Below, in pieces: positions 29,077 to 37,971 of a stretch of DNA of 64,000 bases. The stretch's first letter is position 1. Each line of letters opens with the position of its first letter. A model generated the notes under the pieces. It saw only the letters and a program-made list of their open reading frames with translations. It ran no database searches and was not told the DNA's origin. The DNA is from Streptomyces griseiscabiei (GTDB taxonomy: Bacteria > Actinomycetota > Actinomycetes > Streptomycetales > Streptomycetaceae). The position numbers were made by a program, and so were the translations under genes. The DNA lies in the NCBI RefSeq assembly GCF_020010925.1, contig NZ_JAGJBZ010000003.1, positions 930,001 to 994,000 of the forward strand, written 5' to 3'.

Positions 29077-29400
29077 ATGAAGATCAAGAAGGGCGACCTG
29101 GTCCAGGTCATCACCGGTAAGGACAAGGGCAAGCAGGGCAAGGTCATCGCGGCCTTCCCCCGCGAGGACCGCGTCCTGGTCGAGGGTGTCAACCGGGTCA
29201 AGAAGCACACCAAGGCCGGCCCCACCGCCAAGGGTTCGCAGGCCGGCGGCATCGTCACGGTCGAGGCGTCGATCCACGTCTCCAACGTCCAGCTGGTCGT
29301 GGAGAAGGACGGCAAGAAGGTCGTCACGCGTGTCGGTTACCGCTTCGACGACGAGGGCAACAAGGTTCGCGTTGCCAAGCGGACGGGTGAGGACATCTGA
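29077..29400 (+). CDS. rplX: 50S ribosomal protein L24
   Basis: L24 is an assembly-initiating 23S rRNA binder with a KOW motif, seen here as [20 protein letters not shown]. The protein has 107 residues. It starts 2 bases after rplN and its stop overlaps the start of rplE. Confidence 0.98.
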   Translation: MKIKKGDLVQVITGKDKGKQGKVIAAFPREDRVLVEGVNRVKKHTKAGPTAKGSQAGGIVTVEASIHVSNVQLVVEKDGKKVVTRVGYRFDDEGNKVRVAKRTGEDI

Positions 29401-29957
29401 TGGCTACCACCACCACTCCGCGTCTCAAGACGAAGTACCGCGAGGAGATCGCGGGCAAGCTGCAGGAAGAGTTCTCCTACGAGAACGTCATGCAGACCCC
29501 GGGCCTCGTCAAGATCGTGGTCAACATGGGTGTGGGCGACGCCGCCCGCGACTCCAAGCTGATCGAGGGCGCCATCCGCGACCTCACCACGATCACCGGG
29601 CAGAAGCCGGCCGTCACCAAGGCCCGCAAGTCCATCGCGCAGTTCAAGCTGCGTGAGGGCCAGCCGATCGGTGCCCACGTCACGCTCCGTGGCGACCGCA
29701 TGTGGGAGTTCCTGGACCGCACCCTGTCGCTCGCGCTCCCGCGCATCCGCGACTTCCGTGGTCTGTCCCCCAAGCAGTTCGACGGCCGTGGCAACTACAC
29801 CTTCGGTCTCACCGAGCAGGTCATGTTCCACGAGATCGACCAGGACAAGATCGACCGTACCCGGGGTATGGACATCACCGTGGTGACCACGGCGACCAAC
29901 GACGCTGAGGGCCGCGCCCTCCTTCGTCACCTCGGCTTCCCCTTCAAGGAGGCGTGA
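29400..29957 (+). CDS. rplE: 50S ribosomal protein L5
   Basis: L5 binds 5S rRNA in the central protuberance. The protein has 185 residues beginning [63 protein letters not shown] and [21 protein letters not shown] are family signatures. The start overlaps rplX; rpsN follows after 5 bases. Confidence 0.98.
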   Translation: MATTTTPRLKTKYREEIAGKLQEEFSYENVMQTPGLVKIVVNMGVGDAARDSKLIEGAIRDLTTITGQKPAVTKARKSIAQFKLREGQPIGAHVTLRGDRMWEFLDRTLSLALPRIRDFRGLSPKQFDGRGNYTFGLTEQVMFHEIDQDKIDRTRGMDITVVTTATNDAEGRALLRHLGFPFKEA

Positions 29958-29962
29958 GCGAG

Positions 29963-30148
29963 ATGGCGAAGAAGGCTCTGATCGCGAAGGCTGCTCGCAA
30001 GCCCAAGTTCGGCGTGCGTGGCTACACGCGCTGCCAGCGCTGCGGCCGTCCCCACTCCGTGTACCGCAAGTTCGGCCTGTGCCGCGTGTGCCTCCGTGAG
30101 ATGGCTCACCGTGGCGAGCTGCCGGGCGTGACCAAGAGCTCCTGGTAG
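29963..30148 (+). CDS. rpsN: 30S ribosomal protein S14 type Z
   Basis: The short zinc-binding form of S14, 61 residues from ATG 29963, with AAGGAGG at 29946-29952. An in-frame GTG at 29954 would add three residues. Cys24-xx-Cys27 and Cys40-xx-Cys43 make the zinc site (C+ form). Streptomyces commonly also has a zinc-independent C- copy elsewhere, induced under zinc limitation. The sequence [30 protein letters not shown] is typical. Confidence 0.97.
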   Translation: MAKKALIAKAARKPKFGVRGYTRCQRCGRPHSVYRKFGLCRVCLREMAHRGELPGVTKSSW

Positions 30149-30195
30149 TCCCTGCTTTTCAGGGATTCCCGAAGCTCTCGGTAAGCACTGGGCGT

Positions 30196-30246
30196 GTCAG
30201 GCGCCCTCCCTTCCATGGCTTAGGCTTGGAGGGTTGGGCGCCTGAC
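30196..30246 (+). promoter_or_regulatory. rpsN-rpsH intergenic long hairpin
   Basis: GTCAGGCGCC (30196-30205) pairs perfectly with GGCGCCTGAC (30237-30246), and CTCCC (30206-30210) can pair with GGAGGG near 30228 to extend the stem. It sits in a 216-base gap ahead of rpsH. A control element, processing site or terminator is possible. Overlapping boxes TTGGGC (30234-30239) and TACGAC (30257-30262), 17 bases apart, could be a promoter. Confidence 0.5.
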
Positions 30247-30364
30247 GGTCGCCCGATACGACTTACTACGCCGTAGGTCCCCGCACCGCACCCGTCCCGC
30301 CACCGAGTGGGGAGAGGGATGGCGCATACAGGAAACCCCGGCGAGAGAGGCCGAAGGCCAATTC

Positions 30365-30763
30365 ATGACCATGACTGATCCGATCGCAGACATGCTTACG
30401 CGTCTGCGGAACGCGAACTCGGCATACCACGACTCCGTGACGATGCCGGCATCGAAGATCAAGTCTCACATCGCGGAGATCCTCCAGCAGGAGGGCTTCA
30501 TCACGGGCTGGAAGGTCGAGGACGCCGAGGTCGGCAAGAACCTCGTCCTGGAGCTGAAGTTCGGCCCCAACCGTGAGCGCTCCATCGCGGGCATCAAGCG
30601 GATCTCCAAGCCCGGTCTCCGGGTTTACGCGAAGTCCACCTCCCTGCCCAAGGTGCTGGGCGGCCTCGGCGTGGCGATCATCTCCACGTCGCACGGGCTC
30701 CTCACCGACAAGCAGGCCGGCAAGAAGGGCGTAGGCGGAGAAGTTCTCGCCTACGTCTGGTAG
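30365..30763 (+). CDS. rpsH: 30S ribosomal protein S8
   Basis: S8 is a central 16S rRNA organiser and, in E. coli, represses the spc operon. The protein has 132 residues beginning [22 protein letters not shown] and ending with the [26 protein letters not shown] signature. ATG 30371 (MTDPIADML) is an alternative start. The 216-base leader contains a long hairpin. Confidence 0.97.
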   Translation: MTMTDPIADMLTRLRNANSAYHDSVTMPASKIKSHIAEILQQEGFITGWKVEDAEVGKNLVLELKFGPNRERSIAGIKRISKPGLRVYAKSTSLPKVLGGLGVAIISTSHGLLTDKQAGKKGVGGEVLAYVW

Positions 30764-30788
30764 CGGAAAGGAATCGGAGGAAAAAGCT

Positions 30789-31328
30789 ATGTCGCGTATT
30801 GGCAAGCTCCCCATCACGGTTCCCGCCGGCGTGGACGTCACCATCGACGGCCGTACGGTCTCGGTCAAGGGCCCCAAGGGCTCGCTGACCCACACCGTCG
30901 CTTCGCCGATCGACATCGCCAAGGGTGAGGACGGCGTTCTCAACGTCACCCGCCCCAACGACGAGCGTCAGAACAAGGCCCTGCACGGCCTGTCCCGCAC
31001 GCTGGTGGCGAACATGATCACCGGCGTGACCACGGGTTACGTGAAGAAGCTCGAAATCAGCGGTGTCGGTTACCGAGTGCAGGCCAAGGGTTCGAACCTC
31101 GAGTTCGCGCTCGGCTACAGCCACCCGATCACCGTCGAGGCGCCCGAGGGCATCACCTTCAAGGTGGAGAACCCCACCCGGTTCTCGGTCGAGGGCATCG
31201 ACAAGCAGAAGGTCGGCGAGGTTGCGGCCAACATCCGCAAGCTGCGCAAGCCCGACCCGTACAAGGCCAAGGGCGTCAAGTACGAGGGCGAAGTCATCCG
31301 CCGCAAGGTCGGAAAGGCGGGTAAGTAA
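30789..31328 (+). CDS. rplF: 50S ribosomal protein L6
   Basis: L6 lies near the factor-binding site next to the sarcin-ricin loop. The protein has 179 residues beginning [19 protein letters not shown], with GVSRT-like [13 protein letters not shown] and the C-terminal [29 protein letters not shown] signature. A GGAGG ribosome binding site precedes the start. Confidence 0.98.
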   Translation: MSRIGKLPITVPAGVDVTIDGRTVSVKGPKGSLTHTVASPIDIAKGEDGVLNVTRPNDERQNKALHGLSRTLVANMITGVTTGYVKKLEISGVGYRVQAKGSNLEFALGYSHPITVEAPEGITFKVENPTRFSVEGIDKQKVGEVAANIRKLRKPDPYKAKGVKYEGEVIRRKVGKAGK

Positions 31329-31331
31329 GCC

Positions 31332-31715
31332 ATGGCATACGGTACGAAGATCGCTAAGGGCGACGCTTACAAGCGTGCAGCCATCAAGCGGCGCCACATC
31401 CGGATCCGTAAGAAGGTCAACGGTACGGCTGAGCGTCCCCGCCTGGTCGTGACCCGCTCGAACCGCCACATCGTGGCCCAGGTGATCGACGACCTCAAGG
31501 GTCACACCCTTGCGTCGGCGTCCACCCTGGACTCGTCGATCCGCGGTGCGTCCGAGGACAAGTCGGCGCAGGCCGGCAAGGTCGGCGCCCTGGTCGCCGA
31601 GCGTGCCAAGGCCGCCGGTGTCGAGGCCGTTGTGTTCGACCGAGGTGGTAACCGGTATGCGGGTCGCATCGCGGCCCTGGCCGACGCCGCCCGCGAGGCC
31701 GGGCTCAAGTTCTGA
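31332..31715 (+). CDS. rplR: 50S ribosomal protein L18
   Basis: L18 binds 5S rRNA with L5. The protein has 127 residues, with [34 protein letters not shown] and the C-terminal [28 protein letters not shown]. It starts 3 bases after rplF. Confidence 0.98.
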   Translation: MAYGTKIAKGDAYKRAAIKRRHIRIRKKVNGTAERPRLVVTRSNRHIVAQVIDDLKGHTLASASTLDSSIRGASEDKSAQAGKVGALVAERAKAAGVEAVVFDRGGNRYAGRIAALADAAREAGLKF

Positions 31716-31754
31716 GCTCGCTGCGTAGCTAGCGGAAAGAGAGAGGTAAATCCA

Positions 31755-32363
31755 ATGGCTGGACCCCAGCGCCGCGGTGGCGGTGCCGGTGGCGGCGAGC
31801 GGCGGGACCGGAAGGGCCGTGACGGCGGCGCAGCTGCCGCCGAGAAGACCGCGTACGTTGAGCGCGTTGTCGCGATCAACCGCGTCGCCAAGGTTGTGAA
31901 GGGTGGTCGTCGCTTCAGCTTCACTGCGCTCGTCGTAGTGGGCGACGGTGACGGCACCGTGGGTGTCGGTTACGGCAAGGCCAAGGAGGTGCCGGCCGCC
32001 ATCGCCAAGGGTGTTGAGGAGGCCAAGAAGCACTTCTTCAAGGTCCCCCGTATCCAGGGCACCATCCCGCACCCGATCACGGGCGAGAAGGCCGCGGGCG
32101 TCGTCCTGCTCAAGCCTGCTTCCCCCGGTACCGGCGTCATCGCCGGTGGCCCGGTGCGTGCCGTGCTCGAGTGCGCCGGTGTGCACGACATCCTGTCGAA
32201 GTCGCTCGGTTCGTCGAACGCGATCAACATCGTGCACGCGACCGTGGAGGCCCTGAAGGGTCTGCAGCGTCCCGAGGAGATCGCGGCCCGCCGCGGTCTG
32301 CCCCTCGAGGACGTCGCTCCCGCGGCCCTGCTGCGTGCGCGTGCCGGGGCCGGTGCTGCGTGA
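31755..32363 (+). CDS. rpsE: 30S ribosomal protein S5
   Basis: S5 contributes to translational fidelity and mRNA unwinding. The protein has 202 residues with a Gly/Arg-rich N-terminal extension ([21 protein letters not shown]), then [28 protein letters not shown] and the [27 protein letters not shown] signature. Its TGA overlaps the start of rpmD. Confidence 0.98.
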   Translation: MAGPQRRGGGAGGGERRDRKGRDGGAAAAEKTAYVERVVAINRVAKVVKGGRRFSFTALVVVGDGDGTVGVGYGKAKEVPAAIAKGVEEAKKHFFKVPRIQGTIPHPITGEKAAGVVLLKPASPGTGVIAGGPVRAVLECAGVHDILSKSLGSSNAINIVHATVEALKGLQRPEEIAARRGLPLEDVAPAALLRARAGAGAA

Positions 32364-32545
32364 TGGCACAGCTCAAGATCACGCAGACGAAGTCGTACAT
32401 CGGCAGCAAGCAGAACCACCGTGACACCCTGCGTTCCCTTGGTCTCAAGGGCATCAACACGCAGGTCGTCAAGGAGGACCGCCCCGAGTTCCGCGGCATG
32501 GTGCACACCGTCCGCCACCTCGTGACGGTCGAGGAGGTCGACTGA
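32363..32545 (+). CDS. rpmD: 50S ribosomal protein L30
   Basis: A 60-residue protein from ATG 32363, which overlaps the rpsE stop. [28 protein letters not shown] and [10 protein letters not shown] are the L30 pattern. In-frame starts farther upstream lie inside rpsE and are not used. rplO follows after 2 bases. Confidence 0.97.
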   Translation: MAQLKITQTKSYIGSKQNHRDTLRSLGLKGINTQVVKEDRPEFRGMVHTVRHLVTVEEVD

Positions 32546-32547
32546 TC

Positions 32548-33003
32548 ATGGCGGAGAACAACCCGCTCAAGATCCACAACCTCCGTCCCGCCCCCGGCGC
32601 CAAGACCGCCAAGACCCGTGTCGGTCGTGGTGAGGCGTCGAAGGGTAAGACGGCCGGTCGTGGTACCAAGGGCACGAAGGCCCGTTACCAGGTTCCGGAG
32701 CGCTTCGAGGGTGGCCAGATGCCCCTCCACATGCGTCTCCCGAAGCTGAAGGGCTTCAAGAACCCGTTCAAGACGGAGTTCCAGGTCGTGAACCTGGACA
32801 AGCTCGCCGCCCTCTACCCCGAGGGTGGGGAGGTCACCGTTGCCGACCTGGTCGACAAGGGTGCCGTCCGCAAGAACAGCCTCGTCAAGGTCCTCGGACA
32901 GGGCGAGATCTCCGTGGCGCTGCAGGTGACGGTCGACGCCGTCTCCGGCTCCGCCAAGGAGAAGATCACCGCCGCCGGCGGTACCGTCACCGAGCTCGTC
33001 TGA
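32548..33003 (+). CDS. rplO: 50S ribosomal protein L15
   Basis: L15 is a late-assembly protein that contacts many 23S domains. The protein has 151 residues with the N-terminal glycine-rich region [31 protein letters not shown]. It is the last gene before the terminator at 33039. Confidence 0.98.
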   Translation: MAENNPLKIHNLRPAPGAKTAKTRVGRGEASKGKTAGRGTKGTKARYQVPERFEGGQMPLHMRLPKLKGFKNPFKTEFQVVNLDKLAALYPEGGEVTVADLVDKGAVRKNSLVKVLGQGEISVALQVTVDAVSGSAKEKITAAGGTVTELV

Positions 33004-33038
33004 ACACAACAGGCGTCTCGATGACTTGAGCGATCCCG

Positions 33039-33072
33039 ACCGGGGATACCCCACAAATGGGGTATCCCCGGT
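33039..33072 (+). terminator. spc-block terminator between rplO and secY
   Basis: A perfect 15-bp inverted repeat (33039-33053 against 33058-33072) around a CAAA loop, followed by GTCGTTCCT. It separates the ribosomal genes from secY, which lies 173 bases further on and so probably has its own promoter. TAAGGT at 33103-33108 is a possible -10 box. Confidence 0.85.
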
Positions 33073-33245
33073 TGGTCGTTCCTAGGGAGGCGGTCCCGCC
33101 GGTAAGGTGGCCTGCACTGTGCGTTTTCACAGGGGACCCCTCACCGGGCACTCGCCGCGGCAGTTAAACGTTACGTAAGTCGTCCTCATCAGAATCTCAA
33201 AACAGTCACCCTTGACGCAGTAGCGCGGGGGTCGCAGGAGGCACC

Positions 33246-34559
33246 GTGCTCACCGCGTTCGCCCGGGCGTTCAAGACGCCCGACCTGCGCAAGAAGCTGC
33301 TCTTCACGCTCGGCATCATCGTGATCTACCGGATCGGCACGCACATCCCGATCCCGGGTGTCGACTACCGCGCCGTCCAGTTCTGCATCGACCAGGCCCA
33401 GACCAACTCGGGTCTGTTCGGTCTGGTGAACATGTTCAGCGGTGGCGCGCTGCTGCAGATCACGATCTTCGCGCTCGGCATCATGCCGTACATCACGGCG
33501 AGCATCATTCTGCAGCTGCTGACCGTGGTGATCCCGCGTCTGGAAGCCCTGAAGAAGGAGGGGCAGGCCGGTACCGCGAAGATCACGCAGTACACGCGTT
33601 ATCTGACGGTGGCCCTGGCGGTCCTCCAGGGCACCGGCCTCGTCGCCACCGCCCGCAGTGGCTCGCTGTTCAGCGGCTGTGCGCAGGCCAGCGGGATCGT
33701 ACCCGACCCTTCGATCTTCACCACCATGGTCATGGTGATCACCATGACCGCCGGTACGGCCGTCGTCATGTGGCTCGGTGAGCTGATCACCGACCGCGGC
33801 ATCGGCAACGGCATGTCGATCCTGATGTTCATCTCGATCGCCGCCACCTTCCCGTCCGCCCTGTGGGCCATCAAGGAGCAGGGCGACCTGGCGGGCGGCT
33901 GGATCGAGTTCGGCATCGTCATCGCCGTCGGCCTCGTCATGGTCGCGCTCGTCGTCTTCGTCGAGCAGGCCCAGCGCCGTGTCCCGGTCCAGTACGCGAA
34001 GCGCATGATCGGCCGCCGTTCCTACGGCGGTACATCGACCTACATTCCGTTGAAGGTCAACCAGGCGGGCATCATCCCTGTGATTTTCGCCTCGTCGCTG
34101 CTCTATATTCCGGCGCTCATCGTGCAGTTCTCGAACTCCACGGCGGGCTGGGCGACTTGGGTCCAGAAGAATCTCGCGGACACCGCAGCTCCGGCGCACA
34201 TCACGATCTACTTCTTCCTCATCATCTTCTTCGCCTTCTTCTACGTGGCCATCTCGTTCAACCCCGAGGAAGTCGCGGACAACATGAAGAAGTATGGTGG
34301 CTTCATCCCGGGCATCCGGGCTGGCCGACCGACCGCTGAGTACCTGAGTTACGTACTCAACCGGATCACCTGGCCGGGTTCGCTGTACTTGGGTCTGATC
34401 GCTCTCGTGCCGACAATGGCGTTGGCGCCGCTCGGGGCAAACCAGAACTTCCCGTTCGGCGGTACCAGCATCCTGATCATCGTGGGTGTGGGTCTGGAGA
34501 CGGTGAAGCAGATCGAGAGCCAGCTCCAGCAGCGCAATTACGAAGGGTTCCTCCGCTGA
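33246..34559 (+). CDS. secY: Preprotein translocase subunit SecY
   Basis: SecY is the channel of the Sec translocon in the cytoplasmic membrane. The protein has 437 residues from GTG 33246, preceded by CAGGAGG, with about ten hydrophobic segments. Landmarks: FTLGIIVIYRIGTHIPIPGV near the start, LGIMPYITASIILQLL, the plug and pore-ring region and RRVPVQYAKRMIGRRSYGGTSTYIPLKVN in a cytoplasmic loop. Its TGA overlaps the ATG of adk. secY-adk-map-infA order is classic for Gram-positive bacteria. Confidence 0.98.
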   Translation: MLTAFARAFKTPDLRKKLLFTLGIIVIYRIGTHIPIPGVDYRAVQFCIDQAQTNSGLFGLVNMFSGGALLQITIFALGIMPYITASIILQLLTVVIPRLEALKKEGQAGTAKITQYTRYLTVALAVLQGTGLVATARSGSLFSGCAQASGIVPDPSIFTTMVMVITMTAGTAVVMWLGELITDRGIGNGMSILMFISIAATFPSALWAIKEQGDLAGGWIEFGIVIAVGLVMVALVVFVEQAQRRVPVQYAKRMIGRRSYGGTSTYIPLKVNQAGIIPVIFASSLLYIPALIVQFSNSTAGWATWVQKNLADTAAPAHITIYFFLIIFFAFFYVAISFNPEEVADNMKKYGGFIPGIRAGRPTAEYLSYVLNRITWPGSLYLGLIALVPTMALAPLGANQNFPFGGTSILIIVGVGLETVKQIESQLQQRNYEGFLR

Positions 34560-35221
34560 TGCGTATCGTCCTCGTCGGGCCGCCTGGTGCCGGTAAGGGA
34601 ACGCAGGCCGCGTTCCTCGCCCAGAACCTGTCGATCCCGCACATCTCCACGGGCGACCTGTTCCGGGCCAACATCAGCAAGCAGACGGAGCTCGGCAAAC
34701 TCGCGAAGTCCTACATGGACAAGGGCGAGCTGGTGCCGGACGAGGTCACCATCGCGATGGCCAAGGACCGCATGGAGCAGCCGGACGCCGAGCACGGCTT
34801 CCTGCTCGACGGCTTCCCGCGCAACGTCTCGCAGGCCGAGGCGCTGGACGTGACGCTCCAGGAAGAGTCCATGAACCTGGACGCGGTGCTGGACCTGGAG
34901 GTCCCCGAGGAGGAGGTCGTCAAGCGGATCGCCGGCCGGCGCATCTGCCGCAACGACTCCGCCCACGTCTTCCACGTCACGTACAAGAAGCCGAAGCAGG
35001 AAGGCGTCTGCGACGTCTGCGGCGGCGAGCTGTACCAGCGTGACGACGACTCCGAGGAGACCGTCCGCAAGCGCCTGGAGGTCTACCACACCCAGACCGA
35101 GCCGATCATCGACTACTACAAGGCCCAGGGCCTCGTGGTGACGATCTCGGCGCTCGGCCCGGTGGAGGAAGTCACCACGCGCGCCATGGAGGCGCTCAAG
35201 CGCGAGGACGGCGGCCAGTAA
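34559..35221 (+). CDS. adk: Adenylate kinase
   Basis: Adk interconverts ATP and AMP with two ADP. The protein has 220 residues, the long-lid form, with P-loop GPPGAGKGTQ at residues 7-16 and DGFPRNVSQAE. The lid has cysteines in RRICRNDS and VCDVCGGELYQRDDD, which suggests a zinc-binding lid as in Gram-positive enzymes. The start overlaps the secY stop. Confidence 0.98.
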   Translation: MRIVLVGPPGAGKGTQAAFLAQNLSIPHISTGDLFRANISKQTELGKLAKSYMDKGELVPDEVTIAMAKDRMEQPDAEHGFLLDGFPRNVSQAEALDVTLQEESMNLDAVLDLEVPEEEVVKRIAGRRICRNDSAHVFHVTYKKPKQEGVCDVCGGELYQRDDDSEETVRKRLEVYHTQTEPIIDYYKAQGLVVTISALGPVEEVTTRAMEALKREDGGQ

Positions 35222-35334
35222 GGTCGTCGGTCGGTACATAGGCCGCGGTGCCCGGGAAGGGTGCCGCGGCCGTACTGTTGTGTAGGCAGTTTTCATCGGT
35301 ACGCAGTCACGGAAGACGGAGAGCGCAGGCCCCC

Positions 35335-36171
35335 ATGGTGCAGATCAAGAGCCCCGAGCAGATCGCCAAGATGCGCGAGGCGGGGCTGGTCGTCGCCGCG
35401 ATCCACGCGGCCACCCGGGAGGCCGCCGTGCCGGGCGCCTCCACGAAGGACCTCGACGAGGTCGCCCGCAAGGTGCTCGCGGAGCACGGGGCGAAGTCGA
35501 ACTTCCTCGGGTACGGCGGCTTCCCGGCGACGATCTGCACGTCGGTGAACGAGGTCGTCGTGCACGGCATCCCGAGCGACGAGGTCGTCCTGAAGGACGG
35601 CGACATCATCTCGATCGACTGCGGCGCGATCGTCGACGGCTGGCACGGGGACGCCGCCTACACCGCCTTCGTGGGTTCCGGTCACGCCCCGGAGCTGATC
35701 GAGCTCTCCCGGGTGACCGAGGAGTCCATGTGGGCCGGCATCGCCGCGATGAAGGTGGGCAACCGGCTGGTCGACGTCTCGCGCGCCATCGAGACGTACA
35801 TCCGCCGGCAGCCGAAGCCGGGCGGCGGGAAGTACGGGATCGTCGAGGACTACGGCGGCCACGGCATCGGCACCGAGATGCACATGGACCCGCATCTGCT
35901 GAACTACGTCGAGCGGCGCCGGGGCAAGGGGCCGAAGCTGGTGCCCGGGTTCTGTCTCGCGATCGAGCCGATGGTGGCGCTGGGGACGCCGAAGACCAAG
36001 GTCCTGGCGGACGACTGGACCGTGGTGTCCACGGACGGGACGTGGTCGTCGCACTGGGAGCACTCGGTGGCGCTCACGGCGGAGGGGCCGCTGGTGCTCA
36101 CCGCCCCCGACGGCGGCAAGGCGAAGCTGGCGGAGTTCGGGATCGTCGCGGCTCCTGACCCGGTGGGCTGA
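35335..36171 (+). CDS. map: Methionine aminopeptidase, type I
   Basis: This enzyme removes the initiator methionine from nascent proteins. ATG 35335 gives 278 residues beginning MVQIKSPEQIAKMREAGLV; frames extending upstream to 35248 have no similarity. Metal ligands are visible as Asp95 and Asp106 (SIDCGAIVDGWHGDAAYT), His in GGHGIGTEMH, Glu in AIEPM and Glu in WEHSVALT. It follows adk by 113 bases. Streptomyces often has more than one map paralogue. Confidence 0.97.
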   Translation: MVQIKSPEQIAKMREAGLVVAAIHAATREAAVPGASTKDLDEVARKVLAEHGAKSNFLGYGGFPATICTSVNEVVVHGIPSDEVVLKDGDIISIDCGAIVDGWHGDAAYTAFVGSGHAPELIELSRVTEESMWAGIAAMKVGNRLVDVSRAIETYIRRQPKPGGGKYGIVEDYGGHGIGTEMHMDPHLLNYVERRRGKGPKLVPGFCLAIEPMVALGTPKTKVLADDWTVVSTDGTWSSHWEHSVALTAEGPLVLTAPDGGKAKLAEFGIVAAPDPVG

Positions 36172-36180
36172 GGGTCCGTC

Positions 36181-36235
36181 GCGGGGCGCGGGGCGTGGGG
36201 CTTCTCGCGCGGTTCCCCGCCCCCCTTTCAAGGGC
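36181..36235 (+). repeat. Divergent copy of the dispersed GC-rich 3'-flank repeat
   Basis: Downstream of map, a GGGGCTTCTCGCGCGGTTCCCCGC-like stretch resembles the dispersed element at 39035, 44991 and 49050, but with several changes. Confidence 0.35.
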
Positions 36236-36285
36236 GCTTCCGCGGGGCGGCGTAAGGATCTTCAGCCTTGGGCATGCATACCGAA

Positions 36286-36315
36286 TTCGTGTTTCTGGAG
36301 GCCCTGGCGTAGACT
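36286..36315 (+). promoter_or_regulatory. Probable infA promoter
   Basis: TTCGTG (36286-36291), an 18-base spacer and TAGACT (36310-36315) lie about 80 bases before infA. The -10 is good and the -35 moderate. Confidence 0.5.
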
Positions 36316-36396
36316 GACTCGTCGGCTCTCGTGTTCCCGTGTGTCCTCATTCGGTTACGCGGAGTCGATCAAGGTAGTCGATTCGAAGGGCGAAGC

Positions 36397-36618
36397 GTGG
36401 CCAAGAAGCAAGGTGCCATCGAGATCGAGGGCACTGTCGTCGAGTCTCTTCCGAACGCCATGTTCAAGGTCGAGCTCCAGAACGGCCACCAGGTCCTGGC
36501 ACACATCAGCGGCAAGATGCGTATGCACTACATCCGCATCCTCCCTGACGACCGGGTCGTGGTGGAGCTGTCTCCGTACGACCTGACGCGTGGCCGGATC
36601 GTCTACCGCTACAAGTAG
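36397..36618 (+). CDS. infA: Translation initiation factor IF-1
   Basis: IF-1 occupies the A site during initiation. GTG 36397 gives the standard 73 residues, [20 protein letters not shown] and then the OB-fold segment [46 protein letters not shown]. The frame is open upstream to 36331 but without similarity. Confidence 0.97.
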   Translation: MAKKQGAIEIEGTVVESLPNAMFKVELQNGHQVLAHISGKMRMHYIRILPDDRVVVELSPYDLTRGRIVYRYK

Positions 36619-36647
36619 ATCCCTCTGACTCGGAGAACCTCGATCCC

Positions 36648-36761
36648 ATGAAGGTCAAGCCGAGCGTCAAGAAGATCTGCGACAAGTGCAGGGTGATCCG
36701 CCGTCACGGTCGGGTCATGGTCATCTGCGAGAACCCGCGCCACAAGCAGCGCCAGGGCTGA
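36648..36761 (+). CDS. rpmJ: 50S ribosomal protein L36
   Basis: A very short protein of 37 residues, ATG 36648 to TGA 36761, beginning [19 protein letters not shown]. Cys11, Cys14, Cys27 and His32 form the zinc site, so this is the zinc-binding form. It lies 29 bases after infA, as in many bacteria. Confidence 0.97.
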   Translation: MKVKPSVKKICDKCRVIRRHGRVMVICENPRHKQRQG

Positions 36762-36840
36762 CGCACGTTCGACCACTCCCTCTGCATCTACATCGCAGGG
36801 ATTCGCGCGACGCGAGCTGAATTTGTTCATATGCAGGACC

Positions 36841-36889
36841 CAGACACGGCTCTACGACGTGTCTGACACCCCCGGCTCGGAGGCCGGGG
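36841..36889 (+). promoter_or_regulatory. Tandem hairpins in the rpsM leader
   Basis: CAGACACG (36841-36848) pairs with CGTGTCTG (36858-36865), and just downstream CCCCGGC (36870-36876) pairs with GCCGGGG (36883-36889). The two stems lie in the 220-base gap between rpmJ and rpsM and may terminate or regulate transcription. Confidence 0.5.
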
Positions 36890-36981
36890 ACCCAGTCCGT
36901 ACCTAATCCTCACGACAGAGGAGGCCGGCGGCTGGGGTTCGGTTCTGTGGAAGACCTCCGACAATCACCAGGAGCCATTGA

Positions 36982-37362
36982 ATGGCACGCGTTTCCGGTG
37001 TTGACATCCCGCGCGACAAGCGCGTGGAGGTCGCCCTCACCTACGTGTTCGGCATCGGCCGGACCCTCTCCCAGGAGACGCTGGCAGCGACCGGCGTCAA
37101 CCCGAACACCCGCGTTCGCGACCTCTCCGAGGAGCAGCTCGTCGCGATCCGCGAGTACGTGGACAACAACATCAAGACCGAGGGTGACCTCCGTCGCGAG
37201 GTCCAGGCCGACATCCGCCGCAAGGTCGAGATCGGTTGCTACCAGGGCCTCCGTCACCGTCGTGGTCTGCCCGTCCGCGGTCAGCGCACCAGCACGAACG
37301 CCCGCACCCGCAAGGGCCCGCGTCGCGCCATCGCCGGTAAGAAGAAGCCGGGCAAGAAGTAG
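36982..37362 (+). CDS. rpsM: 30S ribosomal protein S13
   Basis: S13 bridges the 30S head to the 50S and contacts the P-site tRNA. The protein has 126 residues: [26 protein letters not shown] and the C-terminal [25 protein letters not shown] tail that reaches the P site. It starts the alpha-type block rpsM-rpsK-rpoA-rplQ. Confidence 0.98.
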   Translation: MARVSGVDIPRDKRVEVALTYVFGIGRTLSQETLAATGVNPNTRVRDLSEEQLVAIREYVDNNIKTEGDLRREVQADIRRKVEIGCYQGLRHRRGLPVRGQRTSTNARTRKGPRRAIAGKKKPGKK

Positions 37363-37432
37363 TCCTCAGCGGACAACGCTTCATCAGCGGTCTTCGCTGT
37401 AGGACCGACCACCTCCCCGTAGGAGTTTGTAG

Positions 37433-37837
37433 ATGCCCCCCAAGGGTCGTCAGGGCGCTGCCAAGAAGGTGCGCCGCAAGGAAAAGAAGAACGTCGCTCA
37501 CGGCCACGCGCACATCAAGAGCACGTTCAACAACACGATCGTCTCGATCACGGACCCCTCGGGCAACGTGATCTCCTGGGCCTCCGCCGGCCACGTCGGC
37601 TTCAAGGGCTCCCGGAAGTCCACGCCGTTCGCCGCGCAGATGGCCGCCGAGTCGGCCGCCCGTCGCGCGCAGGAGCACGGCATGCGCAAGGTCGACGTGT
37701 TCGTCAAGGGCCCGGGTTCGGGTCGTGAGACGGCCATCCGTTCGCTGCAGGCGACCGGTCTCGAGGTCGGCTCCATCCAGGACGTCACGCCCACCCCGCA
37801 CAACGGCTGCCGTCCCCCCAAGCGCCGCCGCGTCTGA
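37433..37837 (+). CDS. rpsK: 30S ribosomal protein S11
   Basis: S11 lies on the platform near the E site. The protein has 134 residues, with [20 protein letters not shown] and [20 protein letters not shown] and the [15 protein letters not shown] end. A GTAGGAG ribosome binding site precedes the start. rpsD, which follows rpsK in many bacteria, is absent here. Confidence 0.98.
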   Translation: MPPKGRQGAAKKVRRKEKKNVAHGHAHIKSTFNNTIVSITDPSGNVISWASAGHVGFKGSRKSTPFAAQMAAESAARRAQEHGMRKVDVFVKGPGSGRETAIRSLQATGLEVGSIQDVTPTPHNGCRPPKRRRV

Positions 37838-37877
37838 CCCTTCGGGTCGGTCGTACGACTGCTTGGTCTGAGGTTTT

Positions 37878-37911
37878 CGGGCGGTACGGCTCTTACGGGG
37901 CGTACCGCCCG
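37878..37911 (+). terminator. Hairpin between rpsK and rpoA
   Basis: A perfect 11-bp inverted repeat (37878-37888 against 37901-37911). A second small stem, CCCTTG/CAAGGG, follows near 37914-37932. It could terminate or attenuate transcription before rpoA. Confidence 0.55.
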
Positions 37912-37971
37912 TACCCTTGTAGTACTCAAGGGCATCAAATAGTGGGTGCCCATGACTGAAGGACTCACCAC

